This document shows, piece after piece, positions 1 to 11,861 of a stretch of 64,000 nt of DNA (position 1 is the first letter of the stretch; each line of letters opens with the position of its first letter). This stretch comes from Terfezia claveryi. Taxonomy: Eukaryota; Ascomycota; Pezizomycetes; Pezizales; Pezizaceae. A model generated the notes under the pieces. That model did no database searches. It was given only the letters and a program-made list of their open reading frames with translations, and was not told where the DNA came from. The position numbers and the translations under genes were made by a program. Location: assembly GCA_015179025.1 (NCBI GenBank), contig WHUX01000029.1, forward strand, positions 62,001-126,000, given 5' to 3'.

Positions 1-1332
<1,332 letters not shown>

Positions 1333-2114
1333 AGTAGAAGATTGGGGGGGCATTAGGCTATAGAGTGAGATTTTCTTTGGAAGCCGCATTAAGGATGCCA
1401 ATCATTGCTAGGATTTTCATTCGTTTACTCAATACGAAATACCCTGATACATAAGACATAGTTATTCTGCTTAATAATCATTCTTCGTGTATTTCCATCC
1501 ACCAAAACGATTGATATCCAGCGTGCCTTTTTTGTAGGTCTTGTGGCCGGAAAACAATTGCAATTGGATTCGACAGCCGATCTGGCATATCGAGGCGATC
1601 TTGCCAATGTTCAACGGTGGCTCCAATGGATTTCATAATTATCTGCCGGTCATCGCCCAACCATGGTACGTGTGTACGGTACTTCGATATCGACAGTGAA
1701 ACCTCCTGCACGCTGAGGTGGCGTACGCGCAAGTAAAAGTAATTCCCGTTGCACCTGAACTATCGAACCAACCATCTAACTTCCAAGGAAGCAACAGCGT
1801 CAACCTGCAGCTTCTACCTATACGAGTAGCAGCCCTCCAAAACCGCGGATGCAGCAGCAATCAACGTGGCTGGTAGAAAAGAAAGTAACGTTTTACGACA
1901 TGTTCAAATGGCCGTCCAGATACTCCTCTCCTCCACCCCACACTCGCATCAACAACTTCATCACAAATTCTAGAAGCAAAGCTCAAATTTTTAAGCTTAT
2001 CTTGTTCATTTTACGACCGAAATATTGTTTCACTTTCTATTAAACCTGGGTACAACTCCCAGTCGGATTCAAAATAGTGCCCGTTGTTCGGCAGTAAGCC
2101 TGGACACCCTAACT
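1333..2114. other. intergenic region, no gene seen
   Basis: Short open frames on both strands show no recognisable domain, no splice continuity and no typical start context. The last ~200 bases should contain the promoter and 5' leader of the gene starting at 2115. Confidence 0.6.
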
Positions 2115-5103
2115 ATGGCAGAATCTGCGGAAACAGGTACGAATTTTGAGCAATGGATCCGAGAAATATCCCCGTCACTGGCTTTCTACTCAAATTCTAG
2201 AGGTGGTGGCTTCATTGGGAAAAGGGCCTTAAAATCCGTACTTATCGCCAGAGCTACGGTAGATCTTGGGCGTGAATATTATCCACAAAGTTTCAATGAA
2301 GCATGGGACAAGCTGCTCAAGGATGGTTATATTCAGCAGCTGATAGAGCGTGGGAAGCCCAAGGGTGTGGCTGGTAGCAGTGGTGCTCCCAGTCCAATTC
2401 CAGCAAAGGCTGCGACGGAACAAGACAGGCAGATCCTAAATACAGCAGCTGCACCATTAGCGGATGGTTCTGATATGCTACCCACGCAAAGTATCAAGCC
2501 TCTCAGCGTCACAGGATTAGCAAAGACAGCACCCTTGCGATTTGGTTCCGCTGCCGCGGGAGCGGGCCCAGCTACATTAGCAGGACTGGTAACGCCAGGA
2601 GGCTCGCTGACTGCTGAGACCGCAAGAGAGCTTGCGGCCTTTGGAGGGGCGGTCATCAGGTCCGTCAATTTATTCCACTGAATTGGGATTGAGGGCTAAT
2701 TACACTTTTCAGACGTGGGGCTCAAGCTCAAGTAAACATTGCAATCCCACAAGATCGAGTCAAGAGCAGCACTACGATGCATACATCTAGCTCATCTTCG
2801 GCATCTAGTATTGCACCAGTGCATTCTTCTCGGCCATCCACTCCGCCCGCAGTCAAAGCGTGCCCCGGCCGACCTCTCACAGAGCCCCTTCAACTGCCTA
2901 CGAATTCCAGTAGCACCCCAAACAGTCAAATCCACCCACCTGAGCCAGCACAGCCATGGAAGTCTTTAGAAGTTTCTCTCGTGGACGCATCTCTCTTGAG
3001 AGGCTTCAGTCCAGGTTTAGCCCTCCCAGGCCCTACCGCATTGCCAACCCTAATGCCAGAGAGAGCCAGTGGCTCTACTGCTGCAACACCAACGCCAGGG
3101 TACTGTGACGCTCGATTGTCTCAACATTTCTTTGGTTCGTTGGTGGACATATTGCTAACCTTCATTCCAACAGAATTCGTCGAGCAGCCACTCTGCCCGT
3201 TCCACCACCACAACCGATGGCCCATACACTTTCTGGTCATATGAAACAGCTTCCGCAGTCGAACAACGCATTTGGGCCCTCATTGTTATACCCATCTCAA
3301 ATTCCAACGGCAGCGTTCTCTCCACGCCCCCGCCCCCGCCCCCCTCAACCTCCACCCATGAGTATCCCACAATCACAGCCTCCTTCCACCACGCTACACC
3401 TTCATTTTAACCCTCATGAGCTTTCCCGTCAAAATAGTGCAATGTCCCCACATGTCATCTATAGCCCACCCCTGCGACTTAGCGAAATCTCATTACCATA
3501 CAGGGTTCAATATCATATTCTCGCTCTCCTAATTTCCACACTCGAGTTTGTTTTCTATGACTTTTCTTCGAAATGGTTCCCTGAGATCCTGAATGCGAAC
3601 TTTTGGGATTGCCCTGAAGCAGCGGAAGCCACTACCTGGTCTGCAACTATTCTTCAAGCACTCAATTCAGCGTCAGGAGAGGTACTGATTAATACATGTG
3701 ATAACGTTGGAAGTCCTACAGCAACCCGGACGAAGATCAATCGAAAACCACCTCCACATGCCCTCGCTCATTTGACAGATCTTCTGAAAAACGTCAACGA
3801 CCTCCATTTAGATTTATCACACCGGGTATTTATATCAGGGGAAAAGCTGCTGGCTCACTTGGATAACTCCATCCGTGTTTCCAACTTACTTGGATGCACC
3901 GGAAGAGCTACTGAGCTCGATGATATAACATATTACGTCAAGGAAGCACTTGGCGGGATCGGGATGGTCAGGGAAGCAGTTCGAGGCACTTTCAACGAGC
4001 GGATGGAGGTCATAAATAGGAAGAGAGAAGAGTTATTGAGATTAGAACGAGAAGCTCTGAAAGAAGCAAGCCGGTTGGAACGAGAGCAATGCACGAAGCT
4101 AGGCTTAGACCTAATGGTTACCCTAGAGCCAAAGTTTGCAAAAATGAACTGGAGTTTTCGACCGGATACTCACAGGCGGGATTCCTGGATAGGACCCATG
4201 ATCTTGGGTCCCGGACAATTCAGTACTCCTAGGGGCATGGGTTCATTCTTTTCCCCGATACCCCCTGTAGGAAGCTCGGCTGAACACCAAGAAAAGGGGA
4301 AGGCTGTGGATAAAACCCTCGCTCCAACAACCCCCATCGACCATGGTCGCCCTCGGGAACCACACATGTCAATCAGCAAATCGGGGAACCCCTCCCCAAC
4401 TACACCATCCGAGGAAGTCCCTCCCGCTATCCCCGCAAAGGCGGCAAAGCGTCTTTCCAATCTCTACCCCCCCACCTCTCCCATATTAGATTACGACACG
4501 GATATTGAGCATGAGCGGGAGGGGCCAGGAGGGGTAGGATTGGAACTTACTTTCTCGCAGTCTGGCTTCCCCCAGACTGCTGCCAGCTCTGTATCGCGAT
4601 CTAGAATTTTACAAAAGGATCATGGTAGTCTTGCGAACCCGGGAACTGAGAGTACTGGTGCCAGACCAGTAACTCCAGCACAAGTTAGTATGGTTCGAGA
4701 GCCAATTCCTCAGGGGACACCTGTGCCAATCTCGAAACTTATTGAGGAAGAGGATCCTCTTGAGGCCGATATCCGGAGGAATATCTCCTCTAGAAGCATG
4801 GGAAATGCTCTTCTGGGCTTGTTTACGGAATCAGTTTTGCCAGTGGAGAGAGGCAAGTCAGTGCCAGCTCCTATGAATAGACGAGCTGGGAAAGACAGTA
4901 TCTCGGCGGCGGAGAAGAGACACTCGGTAGCGGTTAGTGGTAGTGTGTTGAATACAGGACCAACTCCACCACTCACGCCTAAGGAGAGGAAGGTTACTTC
5001 TGTCCACGCGAGTCAGGGAAATGAGCAATTGGGAAAGTTCTTTGAGGGCGAGCATGTCAGCCCGGGATGGGCCACTTGTGAAAGGACCTCCGTCGCGGTA
5101 TAA
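2115..5103 (+). CDS. unrecognised 953-aa protein, Ser/Pro-rich with a helical core
   Basis: I do not recognise the family. Three exons join in phase: 2115-2659, 2713-3099 and 3174-5103. The N-terminal ~80 residues (from MAESAETGTNFEQW) look folded; residues ~80-400 are low-complexity, rich in Ala, Ser, Pro and Thr, with a proline run near PRPRPRPPQPPP. A second folded region around residues 410-660 is predicted-helical, contains LPYRVQYHILALLISTLEFV and a charged coiled-coil-like stretch (ERMEVINRKREELLRLEREA), and ends near KFAKMNWSFRP. The C-terminal ~290 residues are again disordered with many Ser/Pro and SP/TP sites. No signal peptide or clear membrane span is seen. This fits a large fungal regulatory or scaffold protein; function is unknown. 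The ATG at 2115 is chosen because it opens the folded N-terminus. Confidence 0.8.
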
Positions 5104-5554
5104 ACGATCCTTGTAGAGCATCTGGTCAGAGAAGCAATAGGAAGCATATTCTGTTGGGGTTAGGCGCCATAACCACTCGGCCATCCTTCCTGTTGTGGGA
5201 ATAACCTTTGCATACATATGATTCTGTCCTATATGCCTATATGATGTGTCCATTTTTATTCTATAGGATACCTCTGTTCCACAGTATATATTGATATGTA
5301 AGCATTAGTATACTTCTGTATTCTACATTCATTGGCATGTTTGGATTCATTAATTTCGTCAGTTGGGTATATTGAGTACAAATTAACGACATGATTTCAA
5401 TTCTCTCTGTTGAGGGTAACAGTGTGACGTTGTATACGTTCCACACTTCCAATGTTATCAATCGAACATAGACTCTATTATATTGCCTATTTGATACTGT
5501 AAGTTGGCGATGAATTAAGGTTCAACTGGGTACGAGAATTGCAAAAAGATTTGA
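5104..5554. other. intergenic, contains a tRNA-Leu 5'-half copy
   Basis: 3' flank of the preceding gene. Apart from the tRNA-like fragment at 5163-5190 nothing is recognisable; the sequence is AT-rich. Confidence 0.6.
5163..5190 (-). pseudogene. partial copy of tRNA-Leu 5' half
   Basis: Read on the minus strand, these 28 bases match the first 28 bases of the tRNA at 5555-5664 (acceptor 5' strand and whole D arm) with one internal mismatch and a different last base. The anticodon, variable and T arms do not follow: no TTCGAAT loop is found in the next 100 bases. It looks like a tRNA fragment or a tandem copy whose 3' part has been lost. Confidence 0.6.
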
Positions 5555-5664
5555 TGAAAGGAGGGGGATTCGAACCCCCGCGGGTTGCCCCACGAGAAGC
5601 CTGTTCTAAGAACAGAAGCTTTATCTGCTTGAGTCACGCGCCATAACCGCTCGGCCATCCTTCC
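5555..5664 (-). tRNA. tRNA-Leu, probable anticodon CAA, with ~29-nt intron
   Basis: On the minus strand: acceptor GGAAGGA pairs with TCCTTTC (one G-U) plus discriminator A; D arm GCCGAGCGGTTATGGC; T arm GGGGG-TTCGAAT-CCCCC; a long variable arm TGGGGCAACCCGC, typical of Leu/Ser class II tRNAs. The GCCGAGCGGTTA D arm is typical of fungal tRNA-Leu. The anticodon stem CGTGA pairs with TCTCG with one T-T mismatch; the loop CTCAAGC gives anticodon CAA. About 29 extra bases follow position 37, where tRNA introns lie, and contain a hairpin CTGTTC-TTA-GAACAG. Yeast tRNA-Leu(CAA) also has an intron. The isotype is good; the anticodon is less sure because of the mismatch. Confidence 0.78.
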
Positions 5665-6113
5665 AGGTATAGGTGTGTATGAACATATATTAATATAACA
5701 ATTGAATCTTGAATTAATAGTAACACGTGATGCTGCGAGGTAACGTTTACAGTCCCCACATACGTCTACTATCGAGATGTTTTCAAGGACACACTCATAC
5801 TACATCGCCCCGCCATTTATATTGCCTGAGAAGATAATGTGTGTTAGGTGCCACAATTGCCTTCGCTTATAATCAGAATTACTCCATAATATACAAAACG
5901 TGGAGATAATTAGATTATAGAGTATCATTGTTCGTAGGCTACTTGGGTATATGTATCTAGAAACATTGAAATCCTTCTAAAAGAGTCTTGCGAAATTCTA
6001 TAGGTATTTACTCCTCGACATGCAATTCTTCAATTGGTTCCTCTTCGACAGCTTCTTCGTCGACAGATCTTCCTTCCAACCCCACAACAGCTGCAGCTTC
6101 AGCTTCGCTTTTA
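5665..6113. other. intergenic region with a possible lost C-terminus of the next gene
   Basis: On the minus strand, 6008-6113 stays open in a frame different from that of the upstream gene and reads as an acidic tail (SVDEEAVEEEPIEELHVEE). See the frameshift finding. Otherwise AT-rich with no gene. Confidence 0.5.
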
Positions 6114-8561
6114 TCATTGGGAGAGCGCCCGCTTCGCAGGAGCATCTGTGGCCAGATTCCCGTCAACGGTAGTTTCGTTAACAGGAGTGTCAACAAGAGT
6201 GTCAACAGGAGTGTCAACGGGAGTGTCAACGGGAGTGTCAACAAGAGTGTCAACGGGAGTGTCAACAGGAGTGTCAACAGCAGTGTCAACAGGAGTGTCA
6301 ACGGGAGTGTCAACAGGAGTGTCAACAGCAGTGTCAACAGGAGTGTCAACAGCAGTGTCAACAGGAGTGTCAACAGCAGTGTCAACAGGAGTGTCAACGG
6401 GAGTGTCAACGGGAGTGTCAACAGGAGTGTCAACAGCAGTGTCAACAGGAGTGTCAACGGGAGTGTCAACAGGAGTGTCAACAGCAGTGTCAACAGGAGT
6501 GTCAACAGCAGTGTCAACGGGAGTGTCAACAGGAGTGTCAACGGGAGTGTCAACGGGAGTGTCAACAGGAGTGTCAACGGGAGTGTCAACAGGAGTGTCA
6601 ACGGGAGCGTCAACAATCTTGTCGAGCCCAGGAATATCAACCTCGACACAAGTAGCCGGTATAGTCATAAATTCCTTTTTAAACAGCAACTGGTTGACAG
6701 CCGCAATTTCACCAACTGTCCGATCAGTGCCGACAAAGAACGTTACATCAGCAACACCACTCGTCTTGATCCTGACGCCAGTTTTACTGGAACCTCCATC
6801 CTGCTTGCACAAACCAAGTGGGTCAAACTCAGCAGAAAATTCCGCGTTAATTGAAGGTACTTTGAATTTGAGACTGGTTTCCACACCGAAAACTCCACCG
6901 AGGACCTCAAACCCAATAGAGAGAACTGGCATGGCAAATGCAGATGCAGTCATTGAGCCAGTCAAGCTCTCCACGATGAAAGGAATGACCTCTGCTGTTG
7001 CACCATCAAATCCAGTGGCATTAGATTTCAAGGGGTCCAGGACGTTGGCGTTAATTATTGCCCCATTGGGTAACCCAGCCTTAATACCAAATGTGAAAGA
7101 GCCATCCTTAACAACGGATAAACTGGCTCCCATCTCGAAATCGAGTGTAGGGCCGAGGGAGAAGATCTGTGGAATGACTATCCCTCCCAATGGAAGAGTG
7201 GCGATACTCTTGCTGAAAGTAGGTGGTGTGGTGATGTCGTTAGTCCCAACAGAGGTGGTGACTCCCAACTGAATTGTGGTAGAGAGATCTACAGGGGATG
7301 CACTAAACGAGAGCTCAGTAGGTTTGAAGCTCTCCACTGCTACGCGCCCAACAAGCTTTAAAGACCCAGCGATATTACAGTCATCACAAGTGACGGTGAG
7401 CAGGCTATCAAAAATTAGTGGAATTCTTGATAGTTCGGATGATGACTTACCCTAGAGGATCCATAAAGAGAGGTGCAATATTTCCCACCTGACCAGTGTT
7501 AAGAGGAATAAGAATTTCCTTCTCTACCTCCCCACCCACAGTTTTGAGCTTTTCTGCAGCCTGATCAACCCCGTTTTTGATTGTCTCTCCAACAATATTT
7601 GCACCCTCTTTTGCTTTATCAACCCCGTTCTGAACTGTTTCTCCAACTTTATCAGTGCCTTGTTTGATTGTATCCTTGACACCGTTGAATAGATCCCCTA
7701 ATCCACGGCGGGTGTGCGCTTGGGCCGTCCTAACACTAGTTACTTGTGTTTTACCAAAGTCTATCACGAATTTTCCGGAGATATTTTCCCACTTTTCTTT
7801 TTTGGCGGTGAGGTATGTGACCAGTCCGTCATTCTTGACATCGGAGATTCTGATGTAGTGTAAGTAATTTAGTTGAAACGATTTATGAGCGAGGGCCACA
7901 TACAGATAAGGGACACGCTCTTCCGAAGGCCCACAACTCATATGATTGGCAATGAGAATGAATTCATCTTCCTCTTTCTCATTAATGTAGGCCCATTTTG
8001 AAAGAGCGTACATCATCGCCTGATTATTCCTAAAAGTCAGGGATAATTTTCCGTCCGATCCATTGCAGTCAATTGCACTGGTCAGGGTCTCGAAACTTTC
8101 CATCATTATAATAGGTTTGCCATCTGGTGCATACAAAGTCATATCTGCTAAAAGGACAGACCCGTCGGCTAATATTCCCCATGTTAGCTATTTTGCCCTC
8201 GCTCATTCAAGAGCATGACAGGAATAATCTTACAGTCGGGTGAACCATAAACCAACTGTGCCTGCTTGGACAGGTCCAATCGACTGAAATCAATAGAGTT
8301 TGAATCGTCGCCGTCCGATCGTTTGGTGAATGAATAGTGAACCTTGATGGGCTTCAGAATCTTCGCACCTGAATCAATTGCTCTGCGGGTTATTATACCC
8401 GTATTTTCATTGACAGACCGTATGCTATGTAAAGGGTCAAGTTTGATAGGGACAGCCTTTGGTGGGGTCACTGAGACGGGGCGAGGAAGTGCAACGGCAA
8501 AACTAGAAAGGGCTGTGAGGGCAACAAGAAATCCAGGATAATGCATGTTGAAGGTTTTCAA
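6114..8561 (-). CDS. secreted repeat-tailed fungal protein (DUF7029/DUF7223-like)
   Basis: Predicted 778-aa secreted protein in three exons: 8561-8234, 8168-7451, 7404-6114 (phases agree; the first intron has a GCTAAC branch site). It starts MKTFNMHYPGFLVALTALSSFAVALP, a good signal peptide, followed by a dibasic site. The second region (around PDGKPIIMMESFE to ISGKFVIDFGKTQV) and the third (SLKLVGRVAVESFKP to LGLCKQDGG) resemble fungal surface proteins I recall as DUF7029 and DUF7223; the assignment is from memory. Between them lies an amphipathic repeat of VGET(V/I)KNGVD type. The C-terminus is about 36 units of VDTP/VDTA encoded by a 12-bp minisatellite. No GPI signal is seen after the repeats. 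Likely role: cell-surface or secreted protein, function unknown. The stop directly after the repeats may result from a frameshift. Confidence 0.78.
6185..6614. repeat. 12-bp minisatellite, ~36 copies, coding
   Basis: Unit GTGTCAACRGSA on the plus strand, exactly 12 bp, about 35 regular copies plus a final GCGTCAAC variant. Since 12 is a multiple of three, all frames stay open; the used frame is minus, giving VDTP, VDTA and a few VDTL units. Variation between copies is almost limited to two positions, so length change by slippage or unequal exchange adds or removes whole 4-residue units. Confidence 0.95.
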
Positions 8562-9838
8562 AATAGGGATATTAATATGTGCAGGGAAGCCTCGTGCCAG
8601 ACGAGTTGCTAGTAGGTATCGAAAAGGCCTGTGGATAGAATGGATATCACAAATATCAATGATATCAATGATATCAAATCACGGATTCAATGCAGTATCC
8701 ACAGGATATCAATAAGTGAAAAAAGAACGTGAACAAAAGAAGGTATAAGACCAGCACTGGAGACCAAAAGGGACTGAATTACGACGAGAGATATTATGGG
8801 GACTTTATAATGGTGGCCCAGGGTAACAAGACGCTTGCCTCATAGTGCTTACACCGCCGTGGACCGCTCACCGTTACGGAGAAGAGTACTTGCTACATAC
8901 CAGGTGCTCATGTGCGCTGTCCTCTGCCCTCGAATAAGTTGAAGGCATAATGTGCCTTGGGGATATATTCCTGCAGCTTCAGTAATCGCCATTTGCGGCT
9001 CCATAGTGCGAATCATGACAATAGCGCTTACGCTTCTAATGGCTGTTTGAGACTCAAACCCTTGCGGCAAGCGCTAGGGGCAAACAATGGGGAAACAAAT
9101 GAATATAAGCTTATTATAACACCATTGCGGGCTGTTGTTCATGGCTCCAGGTTTGCCCTACAGCTGTCAGCATTTAGCATTATTTCCAATATGGTGAGCC
9201 CCGGTGAGGCTCTATCCTTTCAGTGATTGCGGTAAACACAAGTGTATATCTGTCAAATGTCGAAACAGGAGTTTAGACCTGAGCCCCTTAGCTTCGATGA
9301 CTAAACTCCCTCAGGAATATTTTCCATCTACAAAGGAACTTGATGTATCACAAATAGTGCCAACCAGACTATCACAAATAGCCAATTTCGGCTTGCTGAT
9401 TTTCAAATTTGAGTAGTCTCGATCAATTTGAGAGGACGGTGGTAAGACTAGCGGTCTTGGTGCGGTAGGTATACAGTAAGCGAGATCTCAGCCTCACGTG
9501 GCTTGCCTACTCAGGACTGAGCCGCAGATCGCCGCCATATGCTAGTGCGTCATATACCTACCCCCTTGCGAGGCTGCACAATCCATCCACTGTGAGGAGA
9601 GGCGTACCTGTGAGGTGCTCTGCAGAGCACCGACAACGCACTCCCCAGGAATCATCAATGATCATGAGACGATAATCGACCTAGTTTGTCCTATATACCT
9701 CATTGCTCCACATCTACTTTGCGAACGACTTATTGGGCTTGTCAACTCGTACCGGCGGAAACAAACGAGTATTGTGGTTTGACCTTGGCCACTCCCAAAC
9801 ATTACATTCTGGCCCACCATCTCTCTACAACAGCAAAA
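8562..9838. other. intergenic region between divergent genes
   Basis: 1.3 kb separating the minus-strand secreted protein from the plus-strand MFS gene; likely holds both promoters. It has a short ATATCAATGATATCAATG repetition near 8640-8680 and one TAGTCTCGATC motif near 9414 that recurs in the 19.5-kb repeat nest. No gene seen. Confidence 0.6.
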
Positions 9839-11861
9839 ATGCCATCTCCAATAAGCAACCTCATGGAGCATATTCCCCCTTACCTCTCCCTCTCACTTCC
9901 GGCACCGACTACCACCAAACATGTGACCATTTATCTCCTCTTTCTTGTCCTCTCCTCAATATCCCTCTTCGTCTTCCTAAATTCAACTATCTCCTTCATC
10001 ATTTCTGACATATTAGAAATCCGGGGGGGGGAACATCTCGGAAATATTGTCGGAACTCTAGGTTTTGTTGATGAAATCATCGTTATTGTATCTGCCCCAG
10101 TGTGGGGTATAGTGAGTGATCGATGGGGCTGGGGAGGAAGAAAAGGCGTTACAGCATTGGGATTTGTCATTGCCGCTGCCGGTTTGGTTGGATTATCAGA
10201 GGCTGGTTTGGTCAAAGGGAAAAATGGAAATGGGGAAGGGTTCGAGTTGGAGGGGTGGGAATGGTGGTATTGGATGATTCTATGGAGAGCAGTATTTGCT
10301 ATCGGTGGAGGGGCAATGTTTGTATACCATAAAACTCCTGTTGATGCATTTCCATGGCTGATACCAAAACCCGACAGCTCTACTATGATCTCTGCAGTGC
10401 TACCTGATCTCACATCTCCTCCAGCCCCCACGCAATTCAGCAATCCTATTTCCACCGTTCTCCCACCTCCTCATCCTCATGTGCACGGAGCACCACTCTC
10501 CCCGCCATCGTCTCGATTCCCACATTCACCTGGAATCACCCGTCCCCCCACCTCACCCTCCTCCAAACTCGCCGGTATCGTTGGTCTATTTTCTGGACTC
10601 GGCGCCCTTCTCGCATTGAGCGTTTTTCTGCCGCTCCCCACCCTGCTCGATCCATCCCGACACTCCACCTCTCCTACACATGCCAAAGTAAATGCGACAG
10701 GAACCGGTGTCGGGCTCAAGCGATCTTACTGGGCCGTCGCGACCTATGCAGTGGTCTGCGGAACGGCATGTTGGTTTGGGCTACCACACTATGGCGAAGA
10801 ATCACCAAAGCGGCGAATGCGGAGCGGAGGAGGCTTGCTTAGCGGTAAGATATCGCGATGGTGGCGGCCTTTGTTTGGCAAGAGAGATGCGGCTACTTCC
10901 GACGAGGCTGAGGGGCTCCTTCAAGAGCGGTCGAGGAGAGATAACAGGCCGAGCGCATCTAGAATGCTCATCCGTGCGCTCAAGGTAGGACATGACCGGT
11001 GGCGCACCATTGGTATAAGCTACATCGGAGGGTTTATTGCAAGGTACGTGAGTTCTAGAAACTTCTATTTCACCTCATCTCACGGTCTCATAATTCTAAT
11101 TCAAGCTTTTCTGTCTCATTAGAGCCTCTTCCGTCGGCCTATCACTCTTCATTCCTCTTTTCGTAAATCACTACTTTATTACCCATGGCCTGTGTAGCCC
11201 CAGAACCAATCCCAGTGACAATGAAGAGCAATGCCGCAGGGCATATATCGTTGCTGCAATACTCACAGGAGTCTCACAACTCGTCGGACTTATCTCCGCT
11301 CCCTTGATTGGTTACCTCTCTTCCTCCGCCTCCTCCACACAACCTGCCACCTCTCCACTTCGAGTTCTCTCTATCACCTCTCTCCTCGGAACTATCGGCT
11401 TCATTGGCTTTGGCTTTCTTGATACCCCGGATGTTGGCTTTCTAAGCCTCATTTCTTCAGCCCTACTGGGGGTTGGACAGATTGGTGCCGTGGTAGGCAG
11501 TTTAGGTCTCCTTGGGCGTGGACAAGGAGAGGAATTCGACACCGATTTTGAACCAGATTCCCAAGACGTTCTTGCCGATGCCGTCTCCTCGGATGAGGAT
11601 GATGATGGAGACTTAGAAAGCCCACGTCACCGAGGCAATATCAGAAGCCCAAGTAGTTCCAGCAGCAACCCGGGGGAGCTAAAAGGTACCATAGCGGGTG
11701 TCTACTCCCTTTGTGGGGGTATGGGGATATTATTCCTGACAAAGGGGGGAGGGTTACTGTTTGATAAATGGAGTCCTGGAGCGCCGTTTTGGGTGCTAGG
11801 GAGTTTCATGGGAGGGTTTGCGGTGCTTACAGGGGTGGAAGGATGGGTCAGGGGGAGTTAG
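9839..11861 (+). CDS. major facilitator superfamily transporter
   Basis: Predicted 627-aa membrane transporter in three exons: 9839-10317, 10378-11043, 11123-11861. The 60-nt intron 10318-10377 does not break the frame, but removing it joins AIGGGA to STMISAVLPDL as expected in the family. Near residue 75 the loop WGIVSDRWGWGGRKG is the MFS signature between TM2 and TM3. Several hydrophobic segments follow (ALGFVIAAAGLVG, WMILWRAVFAIGGGA, LAGIVGLFSGLGALLALSVFLPL, and in the last exon ASSVGLSLFIPLFVNHYF and IVAAILTGVSQLVGLISAPLIGYL). An acidic cytosolic loop (SSDEDDDGDLES) precedes the last two helices. A charged central loop with RR and SRW segments lies between the two halves. The substrate cannot be told. 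The ATG at 9839 is the first in frame close to the first hydrophobic segment. Confidence 0.85.

Noticed and set aside
5079..5190. Complete second tRNA-Leu ending at TCCTTTCA near 5079
   Set aside because: Only the 8-base acceptor end fits; T arm and variable arm are absent and the bases are codons of the preceding gene.
6034..7272. Long plus-strand ORF (412 codons) over the repeat region
   Set aside because: The 12-bp repeat keeps every frame open; the minus frame has the signal peptide, in-phase introns and family similarity.
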